A DNA stretch of 64,000 nucleotides from the NCBI RefSeq assembly GCF_036323735.1, contig NC_086029.1, positions 13,253,816 through 13,317,815 on the forward strand. The letters are read 5' to 3'. Of the stretch, positions 49,695 through 62,020 are shown in pieces; the stretch's first letter is position 1, and every line of letters starts with the position of its first letter. The notes under the pieces were generated by a model. That model did no database searches. It saw only the letters and a list, made by a program, of their open reading frames with translations, and was not told the origin of the DNA. Source of the stretch: Rattus norvegicus. Lineage: Eukaryota > Chordata > Mammalia > Rodentia > Muridae. The position numbers were made by a program, and so were the translations under genes.

Positions 49695-51440
49695 ACAGCA
49701 ACGTTTTAACGAACTGAAACACTGTTTCTTTGTGAATTCAGTTAGTTCCTAGTAGCCTGCTCTTGTAATATGTGTACTTTTAAAGATTTATAAAAGTTTG
49801 GTGAGCCGAATCTGAGTAACATGTTGGATTCGGTTAGTTCCCAATAGGCGGCAGTAGTAATAAGTGGACTGTTCGGGATATAGAAAAATTTTCACGAATG
49901 GAATCAAAATTTCTAGGCGAATTCAGTGAGTTCCCAATGGGACATGCTTGTATGAGTTTGCTTTTCAATATCGAGCAACATTTTAAGTAACAGAATCTAA
50001 GTACCATGCTGAATTGAGTAGGTTCCCAGTAGGATTCGCATGTAATAAGCTTGTTATTCAAGATAGAGCAACGTTTTAACAAACTGAAACACTGTTTCTT
50101 TGTGAATTCAGTTAGTTCCTAGTAGCCTGCTCTTGTAATATGTGTACTTTTAAAGATTTATAAAAATTTGATGAGCCGAATCTGAGTAACATGGTGAATT
50201 CGGTTAGTTCCCAATAGGCCGCAGTAGTAATAAGTGGACTGTTCGGGATATAGAAAAATTTTCAAGAAAGGAATCAAAATTTCTAGGCGAATTCAGTGAG
50301 TTCCCAATGGGACATGCTTGTATGAGTTTGCTCTTCAATATCGAGCAACATTTTAAGGAACGGAATCCAAGTATCATGGGGAATTGAGTAGGTTCCCAAT
50401 AGGATTCGCATGTAATAAGCTTGTTATTCAAGATACAGCAACGTTTTAACGAACTGAAACACTGTTTCTTTGTGAATTCACTTAGTTCCTAGTAGCCTGC
50501 TCTTGTAATATGTGTACTTTTAAAGATTTATAAAAATTTGGTGAGCCGAATCTGAGTAACGTGTTGAATTCGGTTAGTTCCCAATAGGCCGCAGTAGTAA
50601 TAAGTGGACTGTTCGGTATATAGAAAATTTTTCACGAATGGAATCAAAATTTCCAGGCGAATTCAGTGAGTTCCCAAAGGGACATGCTTGTATGAGTTTG
50701 CTTTTCAATATCGAGCAAATTTTAAGGAACGGAATCCAAGTATCATGGTGAATTGAGTAGGTTCCCAGTAGGATTCGCATGTAATAAGTTTGTTATTCAA
50801 GATAGAGCAAAGTTTTAACGAACTGAAACACTGTTTCTTTGTGAATTCAGTTAGTTCCTAGTAGCCTGCTCTCATAATATGTGTACTTTTAAAGATTTAT
50901 AACAATTTGGTGAGCCGAATCTGAGTAACATGGTGGATTCGGTTAGTTCCCAATAGGCCGCAGTAGTAATAAGTGGACTGTTCGGGATATAGAAAAATTT
51001 TCACGAATGGAATCAAAATTTCTGGGCGAATTCAGTGAGTTCCCAATGGGACATGCTTGTTTGAGTTTACTTTTCAATATCGAGCAAATTTTAAGGAACG
51101 GAATCCAAGTATCATGGTGAATTGAGTAGGTTCCCAATGGGATCGCATGTAATAAGTTTGTTATTCAAGATAGAGCAACGTTTTAACGAACTGAAACACT
51201 GTTTCTTTGTGAATTCAGTTAGTTCCTAGTAGCCTGCTCTTGTAATATGTGTACTTTTAAAGATTTATAAAAATTTGGTGAGCCGAATCTGAGTAACATG
51301 GTGAATTCGGTTAGTTCCCAATAGGCCGCAGTAGTAATAAGTGGACTGTTCGGGATATAGAAAAATTTTCACGAATGGAATCAAAATTTCTAGGCGAATT
51401 CAGTGAGTTCCCAATGGGACATGCTTGTATGAGTTTGCTT
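49470..51440. repeat. Pentameric block, copy 2 of the 1,847-bp duplication
   Basis: Tandem partner of the preceding block. The match fades near 51,440, where this copy reads GCTTTTCAATATC and GGAACTTAATCC instead of GCTCTTCAATATC and GGAACGGAATCC. The monomer at 49,456 is the junction: its upstream context follows the 16-mer block and its downstream context follows the 47,609 monomer. Confidence 0.8.
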
Positions 51441-54400
51441 TTCAATATCGAGCAACATTTTAAGGAACTTAATCCAAGTGTCATGGTGAATTGAGTAGGT
51501 TCCCAATAGGATTCGTATGTAATAAGCTTGTTATTCAAGATACAGCAACGTTTTAAGGAACTGAAACACTATATCTTTGTGAATTCAGTTAGTTCCTAGT
51601 AGCCTGCTCTTGTAATATGTGTACTTTTAAAGATTTATAAAAATTTGGTGAGCCGAATCAGAGTAACATGGTGGATTCGGTTAGTTCACAATAGGCCGCT
51701 GTAGTAATAAGTGGACTGTTCGGGATATAGAAAAATTTTCACGAATGGAATCAAAATTTCTAGGCGAATTAAGTGAGTTCCCAATGGGACATGCTTGTAT
51801 GAGTTTGCTTTTCATTACCGAGCAACATTTTAAGGAACGGACTCTATGTATCATGGTGAATTGAGTAGGTTCCCAATAGGATTCGCATGTAATAAGCTTG
51901 TTATTCAAGAGAGAGCAACGTTTTAACGAACTGAAACACTGTCTCTTTTTGAATTCCGTTAGTTCCTAGTAGCCTGCTCTTGTAATATGTGTACTTTTAA
52001 AGATTTATAAAAATTTGGTGAGCCGAATCTGAGTAACATGGTGGATTCGGATAGTTCCCAATAGGCGGCAGTAGTAATAAGTGGACTGTTCGGGATATAG
52101 AAAAATTTTCACGAATGGAATCAAAATTTCTAGGCGAATTCAGTGAGTTCCCAATGGGACATGCTTGTATGAGTTTGCTTTTCAATATCGAGCAACATTT
52201 TAAGGAACTTAATCCAAGTATCATGGTGAATTGAGTAGGTTCCCAATAGGATTCGCATGTAATAAGCTTGTTATTCAAGATAGAGCAACGTTTTAACGAA
52301 CTGAAACACTGTTTCTTTGTGAATTCAGTTAGTTCCTAGTAGCCTGCTCTTGTAATATGTGTACTTTTAAAGATTTATAAAAATTTGGAGAGCCGAATCT
52401 GAGTAACATGGTGAATTCGGTTAGTTCCCAATAGGCCGCAGTAGTAATAAGTGGACTGTTCGGGATATAGAAAAATTTTCACGAATGGAATCAAAATTTC
52501 CAGGCGAATTCAGTGAGTTCCCAATGGGACATGCTTGTATGAGTTTGCTTTTCAATATCGAGCAACATTTTAAGGAACGGAATCCAAGTATCTTGGTGAA
52601 TTGAGTAGGTTCCCAATAGGATTCGCATGTAATAAGCTTGTTATTCAAGATAGAGCAACGTTTTAACGAACTGAAACACTGTCTCTTTTTGAATTCAGTT
52701 AGTTCCTAGTACCCTCTCTTGTAATATGTGTACTTTTAAAGATTTATAAAAATTTGGTGAGCCGAATCTGAGTAACATGGTGGATTCGGTTAGTTCCCAA
52801 TAGGCCGCAGTAGTAATAAGTGGACTGTTCGGGATATAGAAAATTTTTCACGAATGGAATCAAAATTTCTAGGCGAATTCAGTGAGTTCCCAATGGGACA
52901 TGCTTCTTTGAGTTTGCTTTTCAATATCGAGCAAATTTTAAGGAACGGAATCCAAGTATCATGGTGAATTGAGTAGGTTCCCAGTAGGATTCGCATGTAA
53001 TAAGTTTGTTATTCAAGATAGAGCAAAGTTTTAACGAACTGAAACACTGTTTCTTTGTGAATTCAGTTAGTTCCTAGTAGCCTGCTCTCATAATATGTGT
53101 ACTTTTAAAGATTTATAACAATTTGGTGAGCCGAATCTGAGTAACATGGTGGATTCGGTTAGTTCCCAATAGGCCGCAGTAGTAATAAGTGGACTGTTCG
53201 GGATATAGAAAAATTTTCACGAATGGAATCAAAATTTCTGGGCGAATTCAGTGAGTTCCCAATGGGACATGTTTGTTTGAGTTTGCTTTTCAATATCGAG
53301 CAAATTTTAAGGAACGGAATCCAAGTATCATGGTGAATTGAGTAGGTTCCCAATGGGATCGCATGTAATAAGTTTGTTATTCAAGATAGAGCAACGTTTT
53401 AACGAACTGAAACACTGTTTCTTTGTGAATTCAGTTAGTTCCTAGTAGCCTGCTCTTCTAATATGTGTACTTTTAAAGATTTATAAAAATTTGGTGAGCC
53501 GAATCTGAGTAACATGGTGAATTCGGTTAGTTCCCAATAGGCCGCAGTAGTAATAAGTGGACTGTTCGGGATATAGAAAAATTTTCACGAATGGAATCAA
53601 AATTTCTAGGCGAATTCAGTGAGTTCCCAATGGGACATGCTTGTATGAGTTTGCTTTTCAATATCGAGCAACATTTTAAGGAACTTAATCCAAGTGTCAT
53701 GGTGAATTGAGTAGGTTCCCAATAGGATTCGTATGTAATAAGCTTGTTATTCAAGATACAGCAACGTTTTAAGGAACTGAAACACTGTATCTTTGTGAAT
53801 TCAGTTAGTTCCTAGTAGCCTGCTCTTGTAATATGTGTACTTTTAAAGATTTATAAAAATTTGGTGAGCCGAATCAGAGTAACATGGTGGATTCGGTTAG
53901 TTCACAATAGGCCGCAGTAGTAATAAGTGGACTGTTCGGGATATAGAAAAATTTTCACGAATGGAATCAAAATTTCTAGGCGAATTCAGTGAGTTCCCAA
54001 TGGGACATGCTTGTATGAGTTTGCTTTTCATTACCGAGCAACATTTTAAGGAACGGACTCTATGTATCATGGTGAATTGAGTAGGTTCCCAATAGGATTC
54101 GCATGTAATAAGCTTGTTATTCAAGAGAGAGCAACGTTTTAACGAACTGAAACACTGTCTCTTTTTGAATTCAGTTAGTTCCTAGTAGCCTGCTCTTGTA
54201 ATATGTGTACTTTTAAAGATTTATAAAAATTTGGTGAGCCGAATCTGAGTAACATGGTGGATTCGGATAGTTCCCAATAGGCGGCAGTAGTAATAAGTGG
54301 ACTGTTCGGGATATAGAAAAATTTTCACGAATGGAATCAAAATTTCTAGGCGAATTCAGTGAGTTCCCAATGGGACATGCTTGTATGAGTTTGCTTTTCA

Positions 54401-55735
54401 ATATCGAGCAACATTTTAAGGAACGGAATCCAAGTATCATGGTGAATTGAGTATGTTCCCAATAGGATTCGCATGTAATAAGCTTGTTATTCAAGATAGA
54501 GCAACGTTTTAACGAACTGAAACACTGTTTCTTTGTGAATTCAGTTAGTTCCTAGTAGCCTGCTCTTGTAATATGTGTACTTTTAAAGATTTATAAAAAT
54601 TTGGAGAGCCGAATCTGTGTAACATGGTGAATTCGGTTAGTTCCCAATAGGCCGCAGTAGTAATAAGTGGACTGTTCGGGATATAGAAAAATTTTCACGA
54701 ATGGAATCAAAATTTCCAGGCGAATTCAGTGAGTTCCCAATGGGACATGCTTGTATGAGTTTGCTTTTCAATATCGAGCAACATTTTAAGGAACGGAATC
54801 CAAGTATCGTGGTGAATTGAGTATGTTCCCAATAGGATTCGCATGTAATAAGCTTGTTATTCAAGATAGAGCAACGTTTTAACGAACTGAAACACTGTCT
54901 CTTTTTGAATTCAGTTAGTTCCTAGTACCCTCTCTTGTAATATGTGTACTTTTAAAGATTTATAAAAATTTGGTGAGCCGAATCTGACTAACATGGTGGA
55001 TTCGGTTAGTTCCCAATAGGCCGCAGTAGTAATAAGTGGACTGTTCGGGATATAGAAAAATTTTCACGAATGGAATCAAAATTTCTAGGCGAATTCAGTG
55101 AGTTCCCAATGGGACATGCTTCTTTGAGTTTGCTTTTCAATATCGAGCAAATTTTAAGGAACGGAATCCAAGTATCATGGTGAATTGAGTAGGTTCCCAG
55201 TAGGATTCGCATGTAATAAGTTTGTTATTCAAGATAGAGCAAAGTTTTAACGAACTGAAACACTGTTTCTTTGTGAATTCAGTTAGTTCCTAGTAGCCTG
55301 CTCTCGTAATATGTGTACTCTAAAGATTTATAAAAATTTGGTGAGCTGAATCTGAGTAACATGGTGAATTCGGTTAGTTCCCAATAGGCCGCGGTAGTAA
55401 TAAGTGGACTGTTCGGGATATAGAAAAATTTTCACGAATGGAATCAAAATTTCTAGGCGAATTCAGTGAGTTCCCAATGGGACATTCTTGTATGAGTATG
55501 CTCTTCAATATCGAGCAACATTTTAAGGAACGGAATCCAAGTATCATGGTGAATTGAGTAGGTTCCCAATAGGATTCGCATGTAATAAGCTTGTTATTCA
55601 AGATAGAGCAACGTTTTAAGGAACTGAAACACTGTTTCTTTGTGACTACAGTTAGTTCCCTGTAGCCTGCTCTTGTAATATGTGTACTTTTAAAGATTTA
55701 TAAAAATTTGGTGAGCCGAATCTGAGTAACATGGT
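51303..55735. repeat. Hexameric higher-order repeat, two copies (2,216 bp)
   Basis: Copy 1 is 51,303-53,518 and copy 2 is 53,519-55,735. Shared marks are GTGTCATGG with TTCGTATG in the first monomer, GAATCAGAGTAAC and CTATGTATC in the second, GGATTCGGATAG in the third, AATTTCCAGG in the fourth, and TACCCTCTCTTG plus CTTCTTTGAG in the fifth. A third start of the pattern (GTGTCATGG, TTCGTATG) appears in the monomer at 55,736. The sixth members differ: the CGAGCAAATTTT deletion is present at 53,151 and absent at 55,366. Confidence 0.8.
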
Positions 55736-57215
55736 GAATTCTGTTAGTTCCCAATAGGCCGCAGTAGTAATAAGTGGACTGTTCGGGATATAGAAAAATT
55801 TTCACGAATGGAATCAAAATTTCTAGGCGAATTCAGTGAGTTCCCAATGGGACATGCTTGTATGAGTTTGCTTTTCAATATCGAGCAACATTTTAAGGAA
55901 CTTAATCCAAGTGTCATGGTTAATTGAGTAGGTTCCCAATAGGATTCGTATGTAATAAGCTTGTTATTCAAGATACAGCAACGTTTTAAGGAACTGAAAC
56001 ACTGTTTCTTTGTGAATTCAGTTAGTTCCTAGTAGCCTGCTCTTGTAATATGTGTACTTTTAAAGATTTATAAAAATTTGGTGAGCCGAATCTGAGTAAC
56101 ATGGTGAATTCGGTTTGTTCCCAATAGGCCGCAGAGGTAATAAGTGGACTGTTCGGGATATAGGAAAATTTTCACGAATGGAATCAAAATTTCTAGGCGA
56201 ATTCAGTGAGTTCCCAATGGGACATGCTTGTATGAGTTTGCTTTTCAATATCGAGCAACATTTTAAGGAACGGAATCCAAGTATCATGGTGAATTGAGTA
56301 GGTTCCCAATAGGATTCGCATGTAATAAGCTTGTTATTCAAGATAGAGCAACGTTTTAACGAACTGAAACACGATTTCTTTGTGAATTCAGTTAGTTCCT
56401 AGTAGCCTGCTCTCGTAATATGTGTACTTTTAAAGATTTAGAAAAATTTGGTGAGCCGAATCTTAGTAACAGGGTGAATTCGGTTAGTTCCCTATAGGCC
56501 GCAGTAGTAATAAGTGGACTGTTCGGGATATAGAAATATTTTCACGAATGGAATCAAAATTACTAGGCGAATTCAGTGAGTTCCCAATGAGACATGCTTG
56601 TATGAGTTTGCTTTTCAATATCGACCAACATTTTAAGGAACGGAATCCAAGTATCATGGTGAATTGAGTAGGTTCCCAATAGGATTCGCATGTAATAAAC
56701 TTGTTATTCAAGATAGAGCAACGTTTTAACGAACTGAAACACTGTTTCTTTGTGAATTCAGTTAGTTCCTAGTAGCCTGCTCTTGTAATATGTGTACTTT
56801 TAAAGATTTATAAAAATTTGGTGAGCCGAATCTGAGTAACATGGTGAATTCGGTTAGTTCCCAAGAGGCCGCAGAGGTAATAAGTGGACTGTTCGGGATA
56901 TAGAAAAATTTTCAAGAATGGAATCAAAATTTCCAGGCGAATTCAGTGAGTTCCCAATGGGACATGCTTGTATGAGTTTGGTTTTCAATATCGAGCAACA
57001 TTTTAAGGAACGGAATCCAAGTATCATGGTGAATTGAGTAGGTTCCCAATAGGATTCGCATGTAATAAGCTTGTTATTCAAGATAGAGCAACGTTTTAAC
57101 GAACTGAAACACTGTTTCTTTGTGAATTCAGTTAGTTCCTAGTAGCCTGCTCTTGTAATATGTGTACTTTTAAAGATTTATAAAAATTTGGTGAGCCGAA
57201 TCTGAGTAACATGGT
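55736..57215. repeat. Four monomers outside any clear higher-order copy
   Basis: Monomers start at 55736, 56106, 56476 and 56846. The first resembles 51,303 and 53,519. The next three carry individual changes: CGGTTTGTTCCC with GCAGAGGTAA, AAATATTTTC with AAAATTACTAGG, and CAAGAAGAGG-type GCAGAGG variants with TTTGGTTTTC. No duplicate with the same combination was found in the window. Confidence 0.6.
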
Positions 57216-59062
57216 GAATTCGGTTAGTTCCCAAGGCCGCAGTAGTTATAAGTGGACTGTTCGGGATATAGAAAAATTTTCACGATTGGAATCAAAATTT
57301 CTAGGCGAATTCAGTGAGTTCCCAATGAGACATGCTTGTATGAGTTTGCTTTTCAATATCGAGCAACACTTTAAGGAACAGAATCTAAGTACCATGGTGA
57401 ATTGAGTAGGTTCCCAGTAGGATTCGCATGTAATAAGTTTGTTATTCAAGATAGAGCAACGTTTTAACGAACTGAAACACTGTTTCTTTGTGAATTCAGT
57501 TAGTTCCTAGTAGCCTGCTCTCGTAACATGTGTACTTTTAAAGATTTATAAAAATTTGGTGAGCCGAATCTGAGTAACATGGTGAATTCGGTTAGTTCCC
57601 AATAGGCCGCAGTAGTAATAAGTGGACTGTTCGGGATATAGAAAAATTTTCACGAATGGAATCAAAATTTCTAGGCGAATTCAGTGAGTTCCCAATGGGA
57701 CATGCTTGTATGAGTTTGCTCTTCAATATCGAGCAACATTTTAAGGAACGGAATCCAAGTATCATGGTGAATTGAGTAGGTTCCCAATAGGATTCGCATG
57801 TAATAAGCTTGTTATTCAAGATAGAGCAACGTTTTAACGAACTGAAACACTGTTTCTTTGTGAATTCAGTTAGTTCCTAGTACCTGCTCATGTAATATGT
57901 GTACTTTTAAAGATTTATAAAAATTTGGTGAGCCGAATCTGAGTAACATGGTTTATTCGGTTAGTTCCCAATAGGCCGCAGGAGTAATAAGTGGACTGTT
58001 CGGGATATAGAAAAATTTTCACGAATGGAATGAAAATTTCTAGGCGAATTCAGTGAGTTCCCAATGGGACATGCTTGTATGAGTTTGCTTTTCAATATCG
58101 AGCAACATTTTAAGGAACTTAATCCAAGTATCATGGTGAATTGAGTAGGTTCCCAATAGGATTCGCATGTAATAAGCTTGTTATTCAAGATAGAGCAACG
58201 TTTTAACGAACTGAAACACTGTTTCTTTGTGAATTCAGTTAGATCCTAGTAGCCTGCTCTTGTAATATGTGTACTTTTAAAGATTTATAAAAATTTGGAG
58301 AGCCGAATCTGAGTAACATGGTGAATTCGGTTAGTTCCCAATAGGCCGCAGTAGTAATAAGTGGAGTGTTCGGGATATAGAAAAATTTTCACGAATGGAA
58401 TCAAAATTTCTAGGCGAATTCAGTGAGTTCTCAATGGGACATGCTTGTATGAGTTTGCTTTTCAATATCGACCAACATTTTAAGGAACGGAATCCAAGTA
58501 TCATGGTGAATTGAGTAGGTTCCCAATAGGATTCGCATGTAATAAGCTTGTTATTCAGGATAGAGCAAGGTTTTAACGAACTGAAACACTGTTTCTTTGT
58601 GAATTCAGTTAGTTCCTAGTAGCCTGCTCTCGTAATATGTGTACTTTTAAAGATTTATAAAAATTTGGTGAGCCGAATCTGAGTGACGTGGTGAATTCGG
58701 TTAGTTCCCAGTAGGCCGCAGTAGTAATAAGTGGACTGTTCGGGATATAGAAAAATTTTCACGAATGGAATCAAAATTTCTAGGCGAATTCAGTGAGTCC
58801 CCAATGAGACATGCTTGTATGAGTTTGCTTTTCAATATCGAGCAACATTTTAAGGAACGGAATCCAAGTATCATGGTGAATTGAATAGGTTCCCAATAGG
58901 GTTCGCATGTAATAAGCTTGTTATTCAAGATAGAGCAACGTTTTAACGAACTGAAACACTGTTTCTTTGGGAATTCAGTTAGTTGCTAGTAGCCTGCTCT
59001 TGTAATATGTGTACTTTTAAAGATTTATAAAAATTTGGTGAGCCGAATCTGAGTAACATGGT
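57216..59062. repeat. Region VI: first A-B-C-D-E series
   Basis: Monomers at 57216 (A: CACGATTGG, CAATGAGAC, GCAACACTTTAAGG), 57584 (B: tail GTACCTGCTCATG), 57953 (C: GCAGGAGTAA, GGAATGAAAATT, AACTTAATCC), 58323 (D: GTGGAGTGTTC, ATTCAGGATAGAGCAAGG) and 58693 (E: GTGACGTGG, CCCAGTAGGCCGC). A has a two-base loss (CCCAAGGCCGC). These labels are local to this region and unrelated to the pentamer in region I. Confidence 0.75.
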
Positions 59063-59432
59063 GAATTCGATTAGTTCCAAATAGGCCGCAGTAGTAATAA
59101 GTGGACTGTTCGGTATATAGAAAAATTTTCACGAATGGAATCAAAATTTCTAGGCGAATTCAGTGAGTTCCCAATGGCACATGCTTGTATGAGTTTGCTC
59201 TTCAATATCGAGCAACATTTTAAGGAACGGAATCCAAGTATCATGGTGAATTGAGTAGGTTCCCAATAGGATTCGAATGTAATAAGCTTGTTATTCAAGA
59301 TAGAGCAACGTTTTACCAAACTCAGACACTGTTTCTTTTTGAATTCAGTTAGTTCCTAGTAGCCTGCTCTTGTAATATGTGTACTTTTAAAGATTTGTAA
59401 AAATTTGGTGAGCCGAATCTGAGTAACATGGT

Positions 59433-60541
59433 GAATTCGGTTAGTTCCCAATAGGCCACAGTAGTAATAAGTGGACTGTTCGGGATATAGAAAAATTTTC
59501 ACGATTGGAATCAAAATTTCTAGGCGAATTCAGTGAGTTCCCAATGAGACATGCTTGTATGAGTGTGCTTTTCAATATCGAGCAACACTTTAAGGAACAG
59601 AATCTAAGTACCATGGTGAATTGAGTAGGTTCCCAGTAGGATTCGCATGTAATAAGTTTGTTATTCAAGATAGAGCAACGTTTTAACGAACTGAAACACT
59701 GTTTCTTTGTGAATTCAGTTAGTTCCTAGTAGCCTGCTCTCGTAATATGTGTACTTTTAAAGATTTATAAAAATTTGGTGAGCCGAATCTGAGTAACATG
59801 GTGAATTCGGTTAGTTCCCAATAGGCCGCAGTAGTAATAAGTGGACTGTTCGGGATATAGAAAAATTTTCACGAATGGAATCAAAATTTCTAGGCGAATT
59901 CAGTGAGTTCCCAATGGGACATGCTTGTATGAGTTTGCTCTTCAATATCGAGCAACATTTTAAGGAACGGAATCCAAGTATCATGGTGAATTGAGTAGGT
60001 TCCCAATAGGATTCGCATGTAATAAGCTTGTTATTCAAGATAGAGCAACGTTTTAACGAACTGAAACACTGTTTCTTTGTGAATTCAGTTAGTTCCTAGT
60101 ACCTGCTCATGTAATATGTGTACTTTTAAAGATTTATAAAAATTTGGTGAGCCGAATCTGAGTAACATGGTGTATTCGGTTAGTTCCCAATAGGCCGCAG
60201 GAGTAATAAGTGGACTGTTCGGGATATAGAAAAATTTTCACGAATGGAATGAAAATTTCTAGGCGAATTCAGTGAGTTCCCAATGGGACATGCTTGTATG
60301 AGTTTGCTTTTCAATATCGAGCAACATTTTAAGGAACTTAATCCAAGTATCATGGTGAATTGAGTAGGTTCCCAATAGGATTCGCATGTAATAAGCTTGT
60401 TATTCAAGATAGAGCAACGTTTTACCAAACTCAGACACTGTTTCTTTTTGAATTCAGTTAGTTCCTAGTAGCCTGCTCTTGTAATATGTGTACTTTTAAA
60501 GATTTGTAAAAATTTGGTGAGCCGAATCTGAGTAACATGGT
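59433..60541. repeat. Trimeric higher-order repeat A-B-C, copy with chimeric C (1,109 bp)
   Basis: A at 59433 and B at 59803 match 57216 and 57584 (2,217-2,219 bp away). The third monomer (60172-60541) begins as C but ends like the monomer at 59,063: TTTTACCAAACTCAGACAC, CTTTTTGAATTC and GATTTGTAAAAA. The same tail 1,109 bp to the left shows where the duplication joined. Confidence 0.8.
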
Positions 60542-62020
60542 GAATTCGGTTAGTTCCCAATAGGCCACAGTAGTAATAAGTGGACTGTTCGGGATATAGA
60601 AAAATTTTCACGATTGGAATCAAAATTTCTAGGCGAATTCAGTGAGTTCCCAATGAGACATGCTTGTATGAGTGTGCTTTTCAATATCGAGCAACACTTT
60701 AAGGAACAGAATCTAAGTACCATGGTGAATTGAGTAGGTTCCCAGTAGGATTCGCATGTAATAAGTTTGTTATTCAAGATAGAGCAACGTTTTAACGAAC
60801 TGAAACACTGTTTCTTTGTGAATTCAGTTAGTTCCTAGTAGCCTGCTCTCGTAATATGTGTACTTTTAAAGATTTATAAAAATTTGGTGAGCCGAATCTG
60901 AGTAACATGGTGAATTCGGTTAGTTCCCAATAGGCCGCAGTAGTAATAAGTGGACTGTTCGGGATATAGAAAAATTTTCACGAATGGAATCAAAATTTCT
61001 AGGCGAATTCAGTGAGTTCCCAATGGGACATGCTTGTATGAGTTTGCTCTTCAATATCGAGCAACATTTTAAGGAACGGAATCCAAGTATCATGGTGAAT
61101 TGAGTAGGTTCCCAATAGGATTCGCATGTAATAAGCTTGTTATTCAAGATAGAGCAACGTTTTAACGAACTGAAACACTGTTTCTTTGTGAATTCAGTTA
61201 GTTCCTAGTACCTGCTCATGTAATATGTGTACTTTTAAAGATTTATAAAAATTTGGTGAGCCGAATCTGAGTAACATGGTGTATTCGGTTAGTTCCCAAT
61301 AGGCCGCAGGAGTAATAAGTGGACTGTTCGGGATATAGAAAAATTTTCACGAATGGAATGAAAATTTCTAGGCGAATTCAGTGAGTTCCCAATGGGACAT
61401 GCTTGTATGAGTTTGCTTTTCAATATCGAGCAACATTTTAAGGAACTTAATCCAAGTATCATGGTGAATTGAGTACGTTCCCAATAGGATTTGCATGTAA
61501 TAAGCTTGTTATTCAAGATAGAGCAACGTTTTAACGAACTGAAACACTGTTTCTTTGTGAATTCAGTTAGATCCTAGTAGCCTGCTCTTGTAATATGTGT
61601 ACTTTTAAAGATTTATAAAAATTTGGAGAGCCGAATCTGAGTAACATGGTGAATTCGGTTAGTTCCCAATAGGCCGCAGTAGTAATAAGTGGAGTGTTCG
61701 GGATATAGAAAAATTTTCACGAATGGAATCAAAATTTCTAGGCGAATTCAGTGAGTTCTCAATGGGACATGCTTGTATGAGTTTGCTTTTCAATATCGAC
61801 CAACATTTTAAGGAACGGAATCCAAGTATCATGGTGAATTGAGTAGGTTCCCAATAGGATTCGCATGTAATAAGCTTGTTATTCAGGATAGAGCAAGGTT
61901 TTAACGAACTGAAACACTGTTTCTTTGTGAATTCAGTTAGTTCCTAATAGCCTGCTCTTGTAATATGTGTACTTTTAAAGATTTATAAAAATTTGGTGAG
62001 CCGAATCTGAGTGACGTGGT
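60542..62020. repeat. Trimeric higher-order repeat, next copy, continuing into D
   Basis: A (60542), B (60912) and C (61281) repeat the preceding trimer at 1,109 bp. D (61651) then restores the order seen at 57.2-58.7 kb, including GTGGAGTGTTC and ATTCAGGATAGAGCAAGG. The following monomer (62021) begins like E (GTGACGTGG, CCCAGTAGG) but then diverges (TTTCCAAGTGAATTC, GCAATATTTTAAGG). Confidence 0.8.

Noticed and set aside
56115..56297. Plus-strand reading frame of 60 codons (similar ones at 57,211-57,405 and 62,770-62,952)
   Set aside because: Opened by single changes in the repeat, for example CGGTTTGTTCCC removing a TAG stop. It overlaps the antisense frame and is absent from almost all other monomers.
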